Assembly (NCBI RefSeq): GCF_004138165.1
Contig: NZ_RYFF01000002.1
Span: 186,001 to 250,000, forward strand
Source: Candidatus Chloroploca sp. Khr17
GTDB taxonomy: Bacteria; Chloroflexota; Chloroflexia; Chloroflexales; Chloroflexaceae
Direction: 5' to 3'
DNA: 64,000 bases
In this document: positions 1-8,659 of the stretch, piece by piece
Layout: the number at the start of each line of letters is the position of its first letter
Position numbering within the stretch: position 1 is the stretch's first letter
Program-made: the position numbers and the translations under genes
Notes under the pieces: generated by a model
The model's database searches: none
What the model was told of the DNA's origin: nothing
What the model saw: the letters and a program-made list of their open reading frames with translations, nothing else

Positions 1-898
1 TTTCGATCTGATAATCAAATGGGCCGAGTGCGGCAGGGCGCAGGCGCTTCGCATTCCAGACGTGAAACAACTCGTGGCTGGTCAGCGCAAGGTAGCGCTC
101 GTAGCTGCGTTCTGGTTGAAACGTCCATCGATCAACCTGATTGCTCACACTATTGCGGTGTTCGAGTCCACCCCCGCGCCCGTCGGTCAGGTGAAGGATA
201 AACGTATAGCTGCTGTAGGGCAGTTGCCCAAAAAAATCACGCTGAATTTCGACAATACGGCGGGTATCTGCGATCAGGCGGGCCTCTTGTTCGTTGCCCT
301 GACCCCAGAGTGCAATCTGATGCGGAATGCCGTCTACGTCAAACGTCAAGAGACGGTGGGTGCCACACTCAATGGGACAATCAATTAATTCGTCGTAGTC
401 GTTTGCCGTATAGAGATTGATTTTGGGGCGAGGATCAGGCATCAGGGCGTCACCAACTAGGGGGCGTAGCCCTGTCGTGACGAGCCAACCACTAGGGACA
501 TCAATTAATACCCGCACATGTTCGCTGGTGCGCTCGGGGACATACATAAAGACGGTCGCCCCATTGATGTACCCGTGGCTCGTATCGAGATGACTGGTGC
601 GCACGGTGAGCTCATGCGCATATACCTGATAGCGGGCAATGACTTTTGAGGAAGCTTCGGTCGCAATGCGCCAGGTTGATTTGGTTACTTTCTGCCAGGT
701 GAGAGGCTGACCATGATCAGTAGACGCCGAAAAAGACTGGACATGGCGGGCATACTCACGGATCATATATGACCCGGGTGTCCAGACTGGTAATTTCAGA
801 TCTACATAATCATCGGTTAGATTGTCGACTTCGACTGATATATGAAACAGATGCGTATGAGGCGCGGGCATCGCAATGGTATAGGTCAACATAGGCAT
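1..898 (-). CDS. M61 family glycyl aminopeptidase-like metallopeptidase (partial)
   Basis: The reading frame is open from an ATG at 898 to the left window edge, giving 299 codons without the C-terminus. It encodes the N-terminal beta domain and the start of the catalytic domain of an M61 peptidase. The zinc motif HELFH lies at residues 275-279 in the context LTSHELFHVWNAKRLRP, and GLEHRNS lies about 30 residues before it; both are hallmarks of M61 (glycyl aminopeptidase/tricorn-associated) enzymes. A C-terminal PDZ domain is usual in the family but would lie outside the window. The ATG overlaps the stop of the upstream M19 dipeptidase by one base (TGATG), so the two are probably translationally coupled. 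The identification rests on the motifs seen and is firm; the substrate is not known. Confidence 0.9.
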   Translation of the reverse strand, partial: MPMLTYTIAMPAPHTHLFHISVEVDNLTDDYVDLKLPVWTPGSYMIREYARHVQSFSASTDHGQPLTWQKVTKSTWRIATEASSKVIARYQVYAHELTVRTSHLDTSHGYINGATVFMYVPERTSEHVRVLIDVPSGWLVTTGLRPLVGDALMPDPRPKINLYTANDYDELIDCPIECGTHRLLTFDVDGIPHQIALWGQGNEQEARLIADTRRIVEIQRDFFGQLPYSSYTFILHLTDGRGGGLEHRNSVSNQVDRWTFQPERSYERYLALTSHELFHVWNAKRLRPAALGPFDYQIE

Positions 899-1968
899 CA
901 CTCCGGGAGCGCCTGTGCCAGCATCCGCAGCCAGTTATCACCCATGATCAACTGAATATCGGCATCGGCAAAACCCGCACGATTGAGGGCTTCGGCGACA
1001 CGTGGGAGATCAGCGATGGTGTCAATTTCACGGGGGATCTGCTGACGGCCCAGTCCTCCATCGAGATCGGTTCCAAGGCCTGTATGGCGGGCATTGCCGG
1101 CGAGTTGACACACATGGTCAATATGGCGCACGACGAGATCAAGCCCATAGTTTTCTTTCGGCGCACCGCGCTGGTAGTCACGGGCAAGAAAGCCATTGAA
1201 AAAGACCGTCCCAATCACGGCACCGTGGGTGATCAACTCTTTGATCATCGCATCGCTGAGGTGACGGTCGGCGTTGAACTGAGGGGCGAGCGAGCGACAG
1301 TTGCTGTGTGATGCGATGACCGGGCCATCCCAGCGATCCATTGCCTGCCAGAAACTCTCCTCGGCCATATGGCTCACATCCAGCACCATCTGGTTGCGGG
1401 CGAGTTCAGGCAAGAGCGCCCGTCCGAGGGGGGTAAGCGGGCCTGGCTGCTTTGTCCCACCGCAATAGCGCGTGGCCTGCCAAGCCGGACCGACGAGACG
1501 CACACCCTGTTCTGCCCACCAGACACTCTCGGCGGGTTCAGTGATCGGATCGGCATTCTCCATCAACAGCACCAACCCCAGTGGACTGGAGGCCTGCTTC
1601 CAGGTGGCTTGATGGTGGGCGAGATCGGCCCTCGTACGTATAATACGCACCAGGTCACGTGCTTCGAGTTCTTGATAATACGTGAGTTGGGCCCGGGCAA
1701 GCGCGTGGGCCTCGGCAGGTGTCGCATAACTTGCTTCTTGGGCGAGGTCAGTCGCAAGCGCTGAGGCAGGCAGCGTAAAGAGCGTGGCAAAGACCAGCCC
1801 GACCCCACCTGTCCGTAATTCTGGCAACGCAACCGTTGCCTCCCCCTGAGTTTGTGAAGGCGGCTGTTCGTGGGTACGGATCGCCGCAACACCCGCCAGA
1901 AGATCACGCTCAAAAGATAGCGCGTTATAGGCGAGATCGAGATGACCATCAACCAGCATATTGTTCAC
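898..1968 (-). CDS. Membrane dipeptidase (peptidase M19, renal dipeptidase family)
   Basis: A 356-residue zinc dipeptidase that hydrolyses dipeptides, often including those with a D-residue. Family marks are the N-terminal metal motif DGHLD (residues 7-11), the central SHMAEESFW and ASHSNCRSL segments, and a GTDLDGGLG segment near residue 300. Length is normal and no signal peptide is visible, so it is probably cytoplasmic. The start is GTG, which overlaps the TGA of the upstream gene as GTGA (1965-1968). An alternative ATG three codons in would give the same protein minus MNN. It sits between an uncharacterised 612-aa protein and an M61 peptidase in one overlapping unit, which suggests peptide turnover. 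Confidence 0.9.
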   Translation of the reverse strand: MNNMLVDGHLDLAYNALSFERDLLAGVAAIRTHEQPPSQTQGEATVALPELRTGGVGLVFATLFTLPASALATDLAQEASYATPAEAHALARAQLTYYQELEARDLVRIIRTRADLAHHQATWKQASSPLGLVLLMENADPITEPAESVWWAEQGVRLVGPAWQATRYCGGTKQPGPLTPLGRALLPELARNQMVLDVSHMAEESFWQAMDRWDGPVIASHSNCRSLAPQFNADRHLSDAMIKELITHGAVIGTVFFNGFLARDYQRGAPKENYGLDLVVRHIDHVCQLAGNARHTGLGTDLDGGLGRQQIPREIDTIADLPRVAEALNRAGFADADIQLIMGDNWLRMLAQALPE

Positions 1969-3803
1969 TCGATATAAGGAAAAAAGAGCTTGGTAACCAG
2001 CACTTCGCTTCCTGGCGAGTCATCTGGAATGCGTTCATAGAGGGCAATGACCTTTGCCGCCTGGTCACGTCGTCGCCAGAGTGCCTCAGCGAAACGGGTA
2101 TCAAAGATGACGCCGCGTTCTTTGAGAAAGGCATACAATTGCTTGATCGCGGTGCAAAGCTCACGTACCTGTCGTTCTGAGGTATGCGCACTCGATTGAG
2201 GATAGTAGAAAAAGAGATACTCATCCAGGGTGGCATAATCGCCTTCGGCGAGCGTACGTCCATAGAAAGTAGCCAGAAACTCGGCATATACATAGAGCGC
2301 CCGGCTGCGCACGCGCGCTGTGGTATCGCGCTTGCCCATCTCTCGCAGGTAGTCATAGAATTGGCCAATCAGATCGCCGCTCTGATCGAGGGCCGCAAGC
2401 GTTGTCTGATCTTCAAACTCATCATCTGGATCGTCATAGAGATCCGATTCTTCGTCATCGGCTTCATCATCATCCCAGGCCTCATGCCAATCCTCATCAT
2501 CATCAAACGCGGTAACGGCGTGATCGACATAATCTACGGGTGTGATGTGATCGATGCGCGGAAAGAGCTCGGGTGCTTGTACGAGCAGCCTATTGAGGTG
2601 GCTTGCCACAATAACCTCGGCCTCTTCTGGGCGTGCCTCGCGGAGTCGTTCAACGTCACGCGGTGGGAGGATGGCAAAGAGCCGTTCCTGGATTTCTTCG
2701 AAAGTATAGGTGTGCGTATCGACCAGGCGGGCTGGATCTGGCTCATACTCTTCGCCCAGCCAGGGATCGTCCAGTTCCCACATGCCGTCATACAGCACAT
2801 CTTCGAACCCCCCAAGGAGGCCATGTTGCCCTGGTTCGGTGTGTTCGAAACGTCCGAAATGGGCCGAAGCGCGCTGGATTTGCCCACTCCAAAGTCCCGC
2901 TTCAGCATCGTGTTGACGTGCGTAGCGTAATTCTTTCTGAAGTGCGTCAATTTCGGCGAGTAAGGCGGCATCAAATGCGTGCAGTGCCTGTTCGCTTTGG
3001 GGAGGGGCTTCAAAGACCTCATCATGCCCAAAGAGCGACAATACGGGCAAATGCTGAGTTGTTAGAAAGATATCATCGACCAGTTGGAGGCGTCTGTCAT
3101 TCAGCACAAGATACTGCCACGGCGTACCAGGATACGTTGTACGCCACGAGGCCGTCGCAAAAATGGGTAGTACGATCTCATCACAAGGTACGAGCGCCAC
3201 CTGTGAGCGTCGTACGCGTTCAACGATGGCATCAATTAATTCAGCATCCTGGGCCTTCACTGCGTCATTGCGCAAGGCTGTATAGGGTTCATGCTCAAGG
3301 CTCAGGGTAACTGGTTGCGCCTTGACCACAGTGACAATGATGCTATCACCAGGGCCGAAACCGGTTCGCTCATACCACGCACGGAGATCAACGGCAGGCA
3401 AAGAGGGATGGCGAAATTCCTCTTGTTCAATCCCAAGCAATGGAAGCAACTTGCCATCCGCATCTTGAACCAGGCAATCATACGTCCGCAGACCGGCAAA
3501 TGGTTGCAGATGCACAACTGGCAGTAATCCATCGATTAGATCACAGTCGCGAGGTTGACAACGAAACGTCAGATCCTGTAAGGCAATACGGAGCGGGATC
3601 AACTGGGTACGGCTAAGCCGTACCCATCCCAACGTCAAGCCATCCCAGCGCAGGCGATCACGAATGGTTGCATATGGATTCTTGGCACTACTCGGACGTC
3701 GAGCTAGTACTTGATCAAGCAGGGTGCGTTCGTCCACAGAACCCTGGTGCTCTTCAGCGAGGAGACGTAGAATGCTCGCAATTGTAGGCTCGTGGTAGGT
3801 CAT
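1965..3803 (-). CDS. Uncharacterised 612-aa protein with wHTH-like N-terminus and acidic linker
   Basis: I do not recognise this protein as a named family. Residues 1-75 are helical and end in a strand-rich stretch, resembling a winged-helix (HARE-HTH-like) domain. The middle is mixed alpha/beta. Around residues 430-470 there is a very acidic linker (runs such as FDDDEDWHEAWDDDEADDEE). The last 130 residues are helical (FYDYLREMGKRDTTARVRSR onward) and remind me of the SAM-like core-binding domain of tyrosine recombinases, but no catalytic domain follows. It is the first gene of an overlapping unit with M19 and M61 peptidases. The start ATG at 3803 follows a non-coding gap after pyk. It is a real gene judged by length and by the GTGA junction; its function is unknown. 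Confidence 0.75.
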   Translation of the reverse strand: MTYHEPTIASILRLLAEEHQGSVDERTLLDQVLARRPSSAKNPYATIRDRLRWDGLTLGWVRLSRTQLIPLRIALQDLTFRCQPRDCDLIDGLLPVVHLQPFAGLRTYDCLVQDADGKLLPLLGIEQEEFRHPSLPAVDLRAWYERTGFGPGDSIIVTVVKAQPVTLSLEHEPYTALRNDAVKAQDAELIDAIVERVRRSQVALVPCDEIVLPIFATASWRTTYPGTPWQYLVLNDRRLQLVDDIFLTTQHLPVLSLFGHDEVFEAPPQSEQALHAFDAALLAEIDALQKELRYARQHDAEAGLWSGQIQRASAHFGRFEHTEPGQHGLLGGFEDVLYDGMWELDDPWLGEEYEPDPARLVDTHTYTFEEIQERLFAILPPRDVERLREARPEEAEVIVASHLNRLLVQAPELFPRIDHITPVDYVDHAVTAFDDDEDWHEAWDDDEADDEESDLYDDPDDEFEDQTTLAALDQSGDLIGQFYDYLREMGKRDTTARVRSRALYVYAEFLATFYGRTLAEGDYATLDEYLFFYYPQSSAHTSERQVRELCTAIKQLYAFLKERGVIFDTRFAEALWRRRDQAAKVIALYERIPDDSPGSEVLVTKLFFPYIE

Positions 3804-3825
3804 AAACCGACTCCATACGTGTGAT

Positions 3826-3865
3826 CACCCCCACGGTTACAGGGTAGCATCAGGTGGTGGGGGTG
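3826..3865. terminator. Inverted repeat after pyk
   Basis: CACCCCCAC at 3826-3834 pairs with GTGGGGGTG at 3857-3865 across a 22-base loop. It lies in the 72-base gap between the end of pyk and the start of the 612-aa gene, both on the minus strand. No U tract follows, so it is a weak candidate terminator or mRNA end stabiliser. Confidence 0.4.
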
Positions 3866-3875
3866 TCAAGCCGTT

Positions 3876-5303
3876 TTACTGTAACACCAGCACCTTCAGA
3901 AAATTGGTTGGCCCAAAGCGGTAGATTGGATGGCCGCCGGTCAAAATCAAAACATCACCGCGTTGCACCATTCCGCGCTCGTAGAGTTCTTGCTGGATCC
4001 GTTGTTCCAGTTCATCGAGGCGATCCGCCGCCTGAATAAACAGGGGCGTGACGCCCCAGTAGAGGGCTGTCCGCCGTGCGGTCTCATCACCAGGGCAAAT
4101 CGCGATAATTGGCACGTGCGGGCGATAGTGTGAGACTAGGCGTGCGCTGGAGCCTGTCTGGGTCAGGACGGCAATACCGCGCACAGGCTGATCGCGCGCA
4201 ATCGTGCATGCGGCATCGGCAATGGCGCGTGGGATCGAAGGCGCCTGCGCAATGGCCCAGCGTGGAATGGCAATGTCACTTCCCTGATAGGCGTCGCTCC
4301 CCTCGATCGAGTCGGCGATCAGCGCCATCATCTGAACAGCTTCGATTGGATAGGCCCCTGCCGCGGTTTCACCACTGAGCATCACTGCATCCGAGCCGTC
4401 AAGAATCGCATTCGCAATATCGCTGGCCTCGGCGCGGGTGGGACGTGGATTGGTAATCATTGACTCAAGCATCTGGGTCGCCGTAATGACGGGAATCAAG
4501 GCCCGATTGGCTGCATCAATGATCTGTTTCTGCACCAGGGGAACCCGTTCAGGTGGCATCTCAACACCAAGGTCGCCCCGTGCAACCATCACGCCATCGG
4601 CGACGCTCAAGATAGCTGGTAGGACATCGAGGGCTTCAGGACGCTCGATTTTCGCAATGACGGGCGTGGTTTTGCCTGCCTGCTGAATGATCTCTTTGAT
4701 CTTGACTATATCAGCAGCGTGACGTACAAAAGAGAGGGCGACATAATCAACTCCGTGAGCAAGCCCAAACTGGAGGTCGTCCAGATCCTTGGCGGTTGCG
4801 GTAGGCGCACTGACTCGAACATTGGGCAGATTGATGCCCTGTTTCTCTTTGAGGCGTCCACCATGCACAACTCGTGTAATGACCTCGGTGGTACTGTGAT
4901 CGACGACAATCAGTTCGATCAAGCCATCTGAGAGCAAGATGCGATCCCGTGGACGAACATCCTGAGGCATGAGTTCATACGTGGTTGATACACGTGCCGC
5001 ATTGCCTTCAATGAACTCGGTGGTAAGGGTGAAGGACTGACCTGCAACAAGTTCCACGGGGCGACCGCCTTCAAGCTTGCCGGTACGGATCTTGGGCCCC
5101 TGAAGATCTTGCAAAATCGCGATATGCTTCCCGGTTTGGGCTGCGGCCTGACGTACCATCGCAATGTGGGCGGCGTGTTCTTCGTGGGTTCCGTGTGAGA
5201 AGTTGAGCCGTGCAACATTCATCCCGGCGCGGATAAGCCCCGTAATTCGTTCGGGGGTACTGCTTGATGGCCCCAGTGTCGCGACAATTTTTGTCCGCCG
5301 CAT
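3876..5303 (-). CDS. pyk: Pyruvate kinase
   Basis: A 475-residue glycolytic enzyme transferring phosphate from phosphoenolpyruvate to ADP. The N-terminus MRRTKIVATLGPSSSTPE and RLNFSHGTHEEH, the catalytic-lysine segment VIAKIERPEAL, the magnesium/substrate segment MVARGDLGVEMP, TATQMLESM and the allosteric C-terminal domain are all present at normal spacing. The length is usual for a bacterial enzyme without an added phosphohistidine domain. It lies 19 bases downstream of comEA on the same strand and is likely cotranscribed with it. The start is the ATG whose product begins MRRTKIV. Confidence 0.97.
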   Translation of the reverse strand: MRRTKIVATLGPSSSTPERITGLIRAGMNVARLNFSHGTHEEHAAHIAMVRQAAAQTGKHIAILQDLQGPKIRTGKLEGGRPVELVAGQSFTLTTEFIEGNAARVSTTYELMPQDVRPRDRILLSDGLIELIVVDHSTTEVITRVVHGGRLKEKQGINLPNVRVSAPTATAKDLDDLQFGLAHGVDYVALSFVRHAADIVKIKEIIQQAGKTTPVIAKIERPEALDVLPAILSVADGVMVARGDLGVEMPPERVPLVQKQIIDAANRALIPVITATQMLESMITNPRPTRAEASDIANAILDGSDAVMLSGETAAGAYPIEAVQMMALIADSIEGSDAYQGSDIAIPRWAIAQAPSIPRAIADAACTIARDQPVRGIAVLTQTGSSARLVSHYRPHVPIIAICPGDETARRTALYWGVTPLFIQAADRLDELEQRIQQELYERGMVQRGDVLILTGGHPIYRFGPTNFLKVLVLQ

Positions 5304-5322
5304 TGACTCTCCTAATCCTCAA

Positions 5323-5976
5323 TTAGCGTCCCACTGTGACGAGTGGTTCAAGTTGCCCAAAGAGTTTGTCGCCAATCCCAGGCACATCACGCAGTTGTTC
5401 AACGGCGGTATATGGTCCCTGCTCTGTTCGGCGTCCTACGATACGTTGAGCCAGAACGGGTCCAACGCCAGACAACGTTTCGAGTTCGGCAGATGTGGCT
5501 TGATTCAGGTCAATCAGTTGTGTTCCTCCTGCCGTATGCATTGTCTCACCTGGATCTGCACGCGAAGCCTGCCCATCCTGTTGATAGGGCACGTGAATAT
5601 GCTCTGCATCGAGGATGGGTTGGGCCAGATTGATCGCTTCGGTAGCCGCATCGGGTGTAAAGCCACCAGCGGCCATCACCACATCTTTGATCCGTGCCTC
5701 GGCAGGAAGGCGGTAAACATCAGGCCTGAGCACGGCTCCTGAAATATAGATCACGAGTTCGGCAGGCTCAGTTGTTTCCAATGCTTCAATCGGTGCATCA
5801 AGCGGGACAACATCAGCGAAGAGATCGGATGGTTCACCCAAGCCAGATGTGAACCCTACCGGTTGTGGTTGTGACCAGTGACTGATAAAGCCTACTCCTG
5901 CCACAATGATTCCCAGCGCAAAGCAGACTACTGCTGCAATCAGGCGTGGTTGACGTAACCAAAATTCACGATCCAT
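5323..5976 (-). CDS. ComEA-like membrane-anchored helix-hairpin-helix protein
   Basis: A 217-residue protein with one N-terminal membrane segment (about residues 12-32, AVVCFALGIIVAGVGFI). An SLBB-type beta-grasp region follows (about 74-130, VIYISGAVLRPDVYRLP), then a C-terminal pair of helix-hairpin-helix motifs (LNQATSAELETLSGVGPVLA and LRDVPGIGDKLFGQL). This architecture is that of ComEA, the surface DNA receptor for transformation in Gram-positive bacteria. Proteins of this layout are also common in lineages where competence is unproven. No ComEC or pilus gene is in the window. It precedes pyk by 19 bases. Confidence 0.88.
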   Translation of the reverse strand: MDREFWLRQPRLIAAVVCFALGIIVAGVGFISHWSQPQPVGFTSGLGEPSDLFADVVPLDAPIEALETTEPAELVIYISGAVLRPDVYRLPAEARIKDVVMAAGGFTPDAATEAINLAQPILDAEHIHVPYQQDGQASRADPGETMHTAGGTQLIDLNQATSAELETLSGVGPVLAQRIVGRRTEQGPYTAVEQLRDVPGIGDKLFGQLEPLVTVGR

Positions 5977-6100
5977 ACGGTATTCTTCCAGTTTCAGTCG
6001 TCATTCTTTCAACGAGTCAACCTTGTGTCTGAGTTCAGGCGTGGGTTAGACTCACCTATCTATACCGTTTGTGACTGGAAAATGGTGCGTGCGTGGCTTT

Positions 6101-6106
6101 ATTATA
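6101..6106 (-). promoter_or_regulatory. Candidate -10 for comEA-pyk
   Basis: Read on the minus strand this is TATAAT, preceded by a poor -35. It would give a leader of about 118 bases before the comEA ATG. It is the best -10 in the 376-base gap between comEA and the plus-strand gene at 6352. That gap otherwise holds only the palindrome at 6219-6269 and the promoter at 6293-6320. Confidence 0.35.
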
Positions 6107-6218
6107 CCAAACCACTCGGTGGTTGTTGTTCGGGATCCTGCAACCCATGCACATTACGTTGAGGGCCTCCGCTCTAAAAACCCATGGTGCTTCTGGGAGC
6201 CGTATCGCCAAACCTCGC

Positions 6219-6269
6219 TGCTGCACTCGGCAAACTGCCAGCTACCCTGGCAGTTTGCCGAGTGCAGCA
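6219..6269. repeat. Perfect 23-bp inverted repeat with 5-base loop
   Basis: Arms 6219-6241 and 6247-6269 are exact complements around the loop CTACC. It lies between divergent genes (comEA on minus, the gene at 6352 on plus), so it cannot terminate either of them. No U tract flanks it. It may be a small dispersed palindromic element or a cruciform site. Confidence 0.85.
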
Positions 6270-6292
6270 AGGATCCGTGGGGCCGCAGGCCC

Positions 6293-6320
6293 TTGTCAGA
6301 AATGGTACAATGAGTATAGT
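6293..6320 (+). promoter_or_regulatory. Promoter for the gene at 6352
   Basis: TTGTCA (6293-6298), a 16-base spacer, then TATAGT (6315-6320). Transcription would begin near 6327. That places the in-frame ATG at 6310 upstream of the transcript and decides the start in favour of 6352. Confidence 0.55.
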
Positions 6321-6351
6321 GCTAGTAGCTACCACAGATTATGGAACAATC

Positions 6352-6768
6352 ATGCATAAACCAGACCAACCAGATCCTGATATGCAGCCATCAGACCAAC
6401 CAGATCCCACGCATGGGTCTGAGTTACCGACTCATCAGATCGATCTTGATGCCAGCCTGATTGGGGAGATGCTTGCCTCGTATAATCTCCTTGGGGTTGC
6501 CTATGGCGATGCTGATGCTCAGACCATCGCTGAAGATCGTTTTGCCGGTTATAACTTCCGGGTTGATCTTATGCACGAGCCGCCACAGTGGTTGTTGGTG
6601 GTCAAAGTTCAGCCGCTCCTTGACGCAGGGGTTTTGCTTCGCTTGCCTGATCGGATGCTGCGGGGTATGTTTGACCATGAGGGTGTCATCGTCTTTCGCG
6701 ATCTACCCGTTGAGGGCTTGAAAGAGCACGTTGAACTTACGGTTGAGTTCGAGGCGGGCTACAACTAG
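6352..6768 (+). CDS. Uncharacterised 138-aa protein
   Basis: Not recognised. The first 30 residues are low-complexity and rich in D, P and Q (MHKPDQPDPDMQPSDQPDP). The remainder (from about residue 30, SLIGEMLASYNLLGVAYGD) looks like a single compact alpha/beta domain ending FEAGYN, with no membrane segment. The start at 6352 was chosen because the likely transcription start lies near 6327. The gene converges on truB and the two stop codons share the palindrome CTAG at 6765-6768. The coding pattern is convincing, but no function can be given. Confidence 0.65.
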   Translation: MHKPDQPDPDMQPSDQPDPTHGSELPTHQIDLDASLIGEMLASYNLLGVAYGDADAQTIAEDRFAGYNFRVDLMHEPPQWLLVVKVQPLLDAGVLLRLPDRMLRGMFDHEGVIVFRDLPVEGLKEHVELTVEFEAGYN

Positions 6769-7664
6769 TCTGGGTCTGGACGAAAGACTTTGAGCGGTTG
6801 CCATACGTTGTGCTCAGCTTCCTGCCGCTTCAGCAGGGCCAACAAGCTCTGATCAGAGCAATGAGCACGTAGATAGATGCCAGTCACGGGCGGCAAGGTG
6901 ACTGGCATGCCATGAGCGATCCGTTGGGCCTGTTCATCTTCTACGATGATGACTGTCCAGTCGGCAATCGCTGTCTCTGGGGGCAGCAAGGCATCGGTCA
7001 GCAGAGCGGGGTTGTCGCGCAACTTGCTCAGCGGCAGGGCGTTGGCCAGGGTGAAATGACCGACAAACGTTCGCTCGAGGTTTGCGAGATGTGCGCCACA
7101 CCCAAGGGTCGCCCCAAGATCGCGGGCAAGCGCACGAATATAGGTGCCCTTGCCGCATGTCACCTCCAGACTGAGGGTGTCTTCACGCGAGCGATGCCAG
7201 GCCAGGTGATGAATCATCACTGGACGTGGCGGCAAGGTTACCGTTTCACCCGCTCGTGCCAGATCATAGAGGCGCCGTCCCTGATGATGAAGCGCCGAAT
7301 AGTGTGGCGGTACTTGCATAATCGCCCCGCGAAGGGGAGCGACTGCGGCCTCGATTTGTGCATCGGTGAGAGGTGGCACGGGTTGCTGGCTAAGTATTTC
7401 GCCCTCAGCATCGTCGGTGGTTGTCGTTATCCCCAGACGCACCAGCCCGCGATAGCCCTTGCGTGCGTCACTCAGGTACTCGATCAGCCGAGTTGCCTGC
7501 CCGAGGGCGATCGGCAATACACCTGTTGCTGCTGGATCGAGCGTACCTGCGTGGCCCACCTTGATGCCTCGGCCAACCATCCGGCGGACGCTAGCGACAA
7601 CATCATGGGAGGTCATGCCTGCTGGCTTATTCAGATTCAAAAAGCCATGCATTGGAATGTTCAC
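6765..7664 (-). CDS. truB: tRNA pseudouridine(55) synthase TruB
   Basis: A 299-residue enzyme that converts U55 of the tRNA T-loop to pseudouridine. The catalytic aspartate sits in GHAGTLDPAATGVL (about residue 43), preceded by the family start FLNLNKPAGMTSHDVV and followed by KGTYIRALARDLG. The annotated GTG overlaps the nrnA stop as GTGA (7661-7664). The ATG at 7652, giving MHGFLNLNKPAG, fits the usual family N-terminus equally well. It is the last gene of the nusA-infB operon. It meets the plus-strand gene at 6352 head-on with overlapping stop codons. Confidence 0.96.
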   Translation of the reverse strand: MNIPMHGFLNLNKPAGMTSHDVVASVRRMVGRGIKVGHAGTLDPAATGVLPIALGQATRLIEYLSDARKGYRGLVRLGITTTTDDAEGEILSQQPVPPLTDAQIEAAVAPLRGAIMQVPPHYSALHHQGRRLYDLARAGETVTLPPRPVMIHHLAWHRSREDTLSLEVTCGKGTYIRALARDLGATLGCGAHLANLERTFVGHFTLANALPLSKLRDNPALLTDALLPPETAIADWTVIIVEDEQAQRIAHGMPVTLPPVTGIYLRAHCSDQSLLALLKRQEAEHNVWQPLKVFRPDPD

Positions 7665-8659
7665 TCTGCATGCTCAAGGGTTGCCCGTAGCAGGGGTAAC
7701 ACTGTGGCCTGAGCCTCTTCAAGCTTCATTGGCAAGGTGGCCCCGGCAGCCTGTTTGTGTCCACCTCCACCCCAGATACGGGCAATGGCGGCTACATCAA
7801 TGCCTGGTATCGAACGAAGACTGAGCTTGACTGTGCCATCAAAGCGTTCTTTGAAGAGGGCCGCAATCTGCATGCCCTCGACGCGTTGCAACTGCCTAAT
7901 CGCATCGTCAGGGGCCTCGTCACCTGCCCGCGTGCTTGCCATCTGCTGTTGCGTCACCGTTGTCCAGATCAACCCGCCTTCACGTTGCATGGCACTGAGC
8001 GTCAGGGCACTGAGGCGCACGACACTTTCGGGGACGCTAAAGTAGATCGCCGAGATGACGGTGCGTTGATCGGCACCTGCTTCGAGCATATCTGCCGCAA
8101 TGCGCAGTGAACGCGGTGACGTACTACTCGTCTGGAAACTCTGCGTATCAGTGGTCAGGCCGAGCAGCATACTGGTGGCAGCGGCTGGTCGGATGGGCAA
8201 TTCCATCGCCTGGAGCAACTGGAAGAGCAATTCGGCAGTTGAAGCTGCGGAAGGATCGATCAAATTCACGACCCCGCCGCCGTCATTGGTGACATGGTGA
8301 TCGGTGATGATCAATGGTCGTGCAGAAAGGGCAGTTTCGTGTTCGTCAAACACCGCCCCAACCCGACTCAGCGCTGCGGTATCGAGCATCCAGATCAAAT
8401 CGACTTCGGGAAAGGCGCTGCCCCGCTGATAGATCTTCACCTCATCGATCCCTGCGAGGCACCTGGTATAGCCGGGGATCGCCGATGACGCCAGGGCCGT
8501 CACCTGTTTACCGACATCGCGCAGCGCGTGAAAAGCACCGAGCATCGAACCAATCGCATCGCCATCGGGATTGACGTGCGTGAGCAAGAGAATATGCTGC
8601 GCCTGATCGATCTGGGCGCGAAAAGCTGGCGCGGCATGGGTAGGGTCAGAATAGATCAT
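7661..8659 (-). CDS. nrnA: Bifunctional oligoribonuclease/PAP phosphatase NrnA (DHH family)
   Basis: A 332-residue DHH/DHHA1 phosphoesterase. It degrades short RNAs (nanoRNA) and usually dephosphorylates 3'-phosphoadenosine 5'-phosphate. The metal motifs are seen as THVNPDGDAIGSMLG, MLDTAALSRVG and ITDHHVTN, with PSAASTAELLF between the lobes and the substrate motif GGGHKQAAGATL near the C-terminus. Length is normal. Its ATG shares one base with the stop of the upstream methyltransferase (TAATG). The position between rbfA and truB is the classical one for nrnA in Firmicutes and Chloroflexota. Confidence 0.94.
   Translation of the reverse strand: MIYSDPTHAAPAFRAQIDQAQHILLLTHVNPDGDAIGSMLGAFHALRDVGKQVTALASSAIPGYTRCLAGIDEVKIYQRGSAFPEVDLIWMLDTAALSRVGAVFDEHETALSARPLIITDHHVTNDGGGVVNLIDPSAASTAELLFQLLQAMELPIRPAAATSMLLGLTTDTQSFQTSSTSPRSLRIAADMLEAGADQRTVISAIYFSVPESVVRLSALTLSAMQREGGLIWTTVTQQQMASTRAGDEAPDDAIRQLQRVEGMQIAALFKERFDGTVKLSLRSIPGIDVAAIARIWGGGGHKQAAGATLPMKLEEAQATVLPLLRATLEHAE

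Noticed and set aside
2184-3310. Plus-strand frames of 248 and 225 codons opposite the 612-aa gene
   Set aside because: Antisense shadows; the minus-strand gene overlaps its neighbour by GTGA and has the better protein-like composition.
5323-5976. A natural-competence locus
   Set aside because: ComEA alone is present; no comEC, comF, pilus or dprA gene is in the window.
6071-6313. Plus-strand frame of 80 codons before the gene at 6352
   Set aside because: It spans the 23-bp palindrome and ends in the promoter of the next gene.
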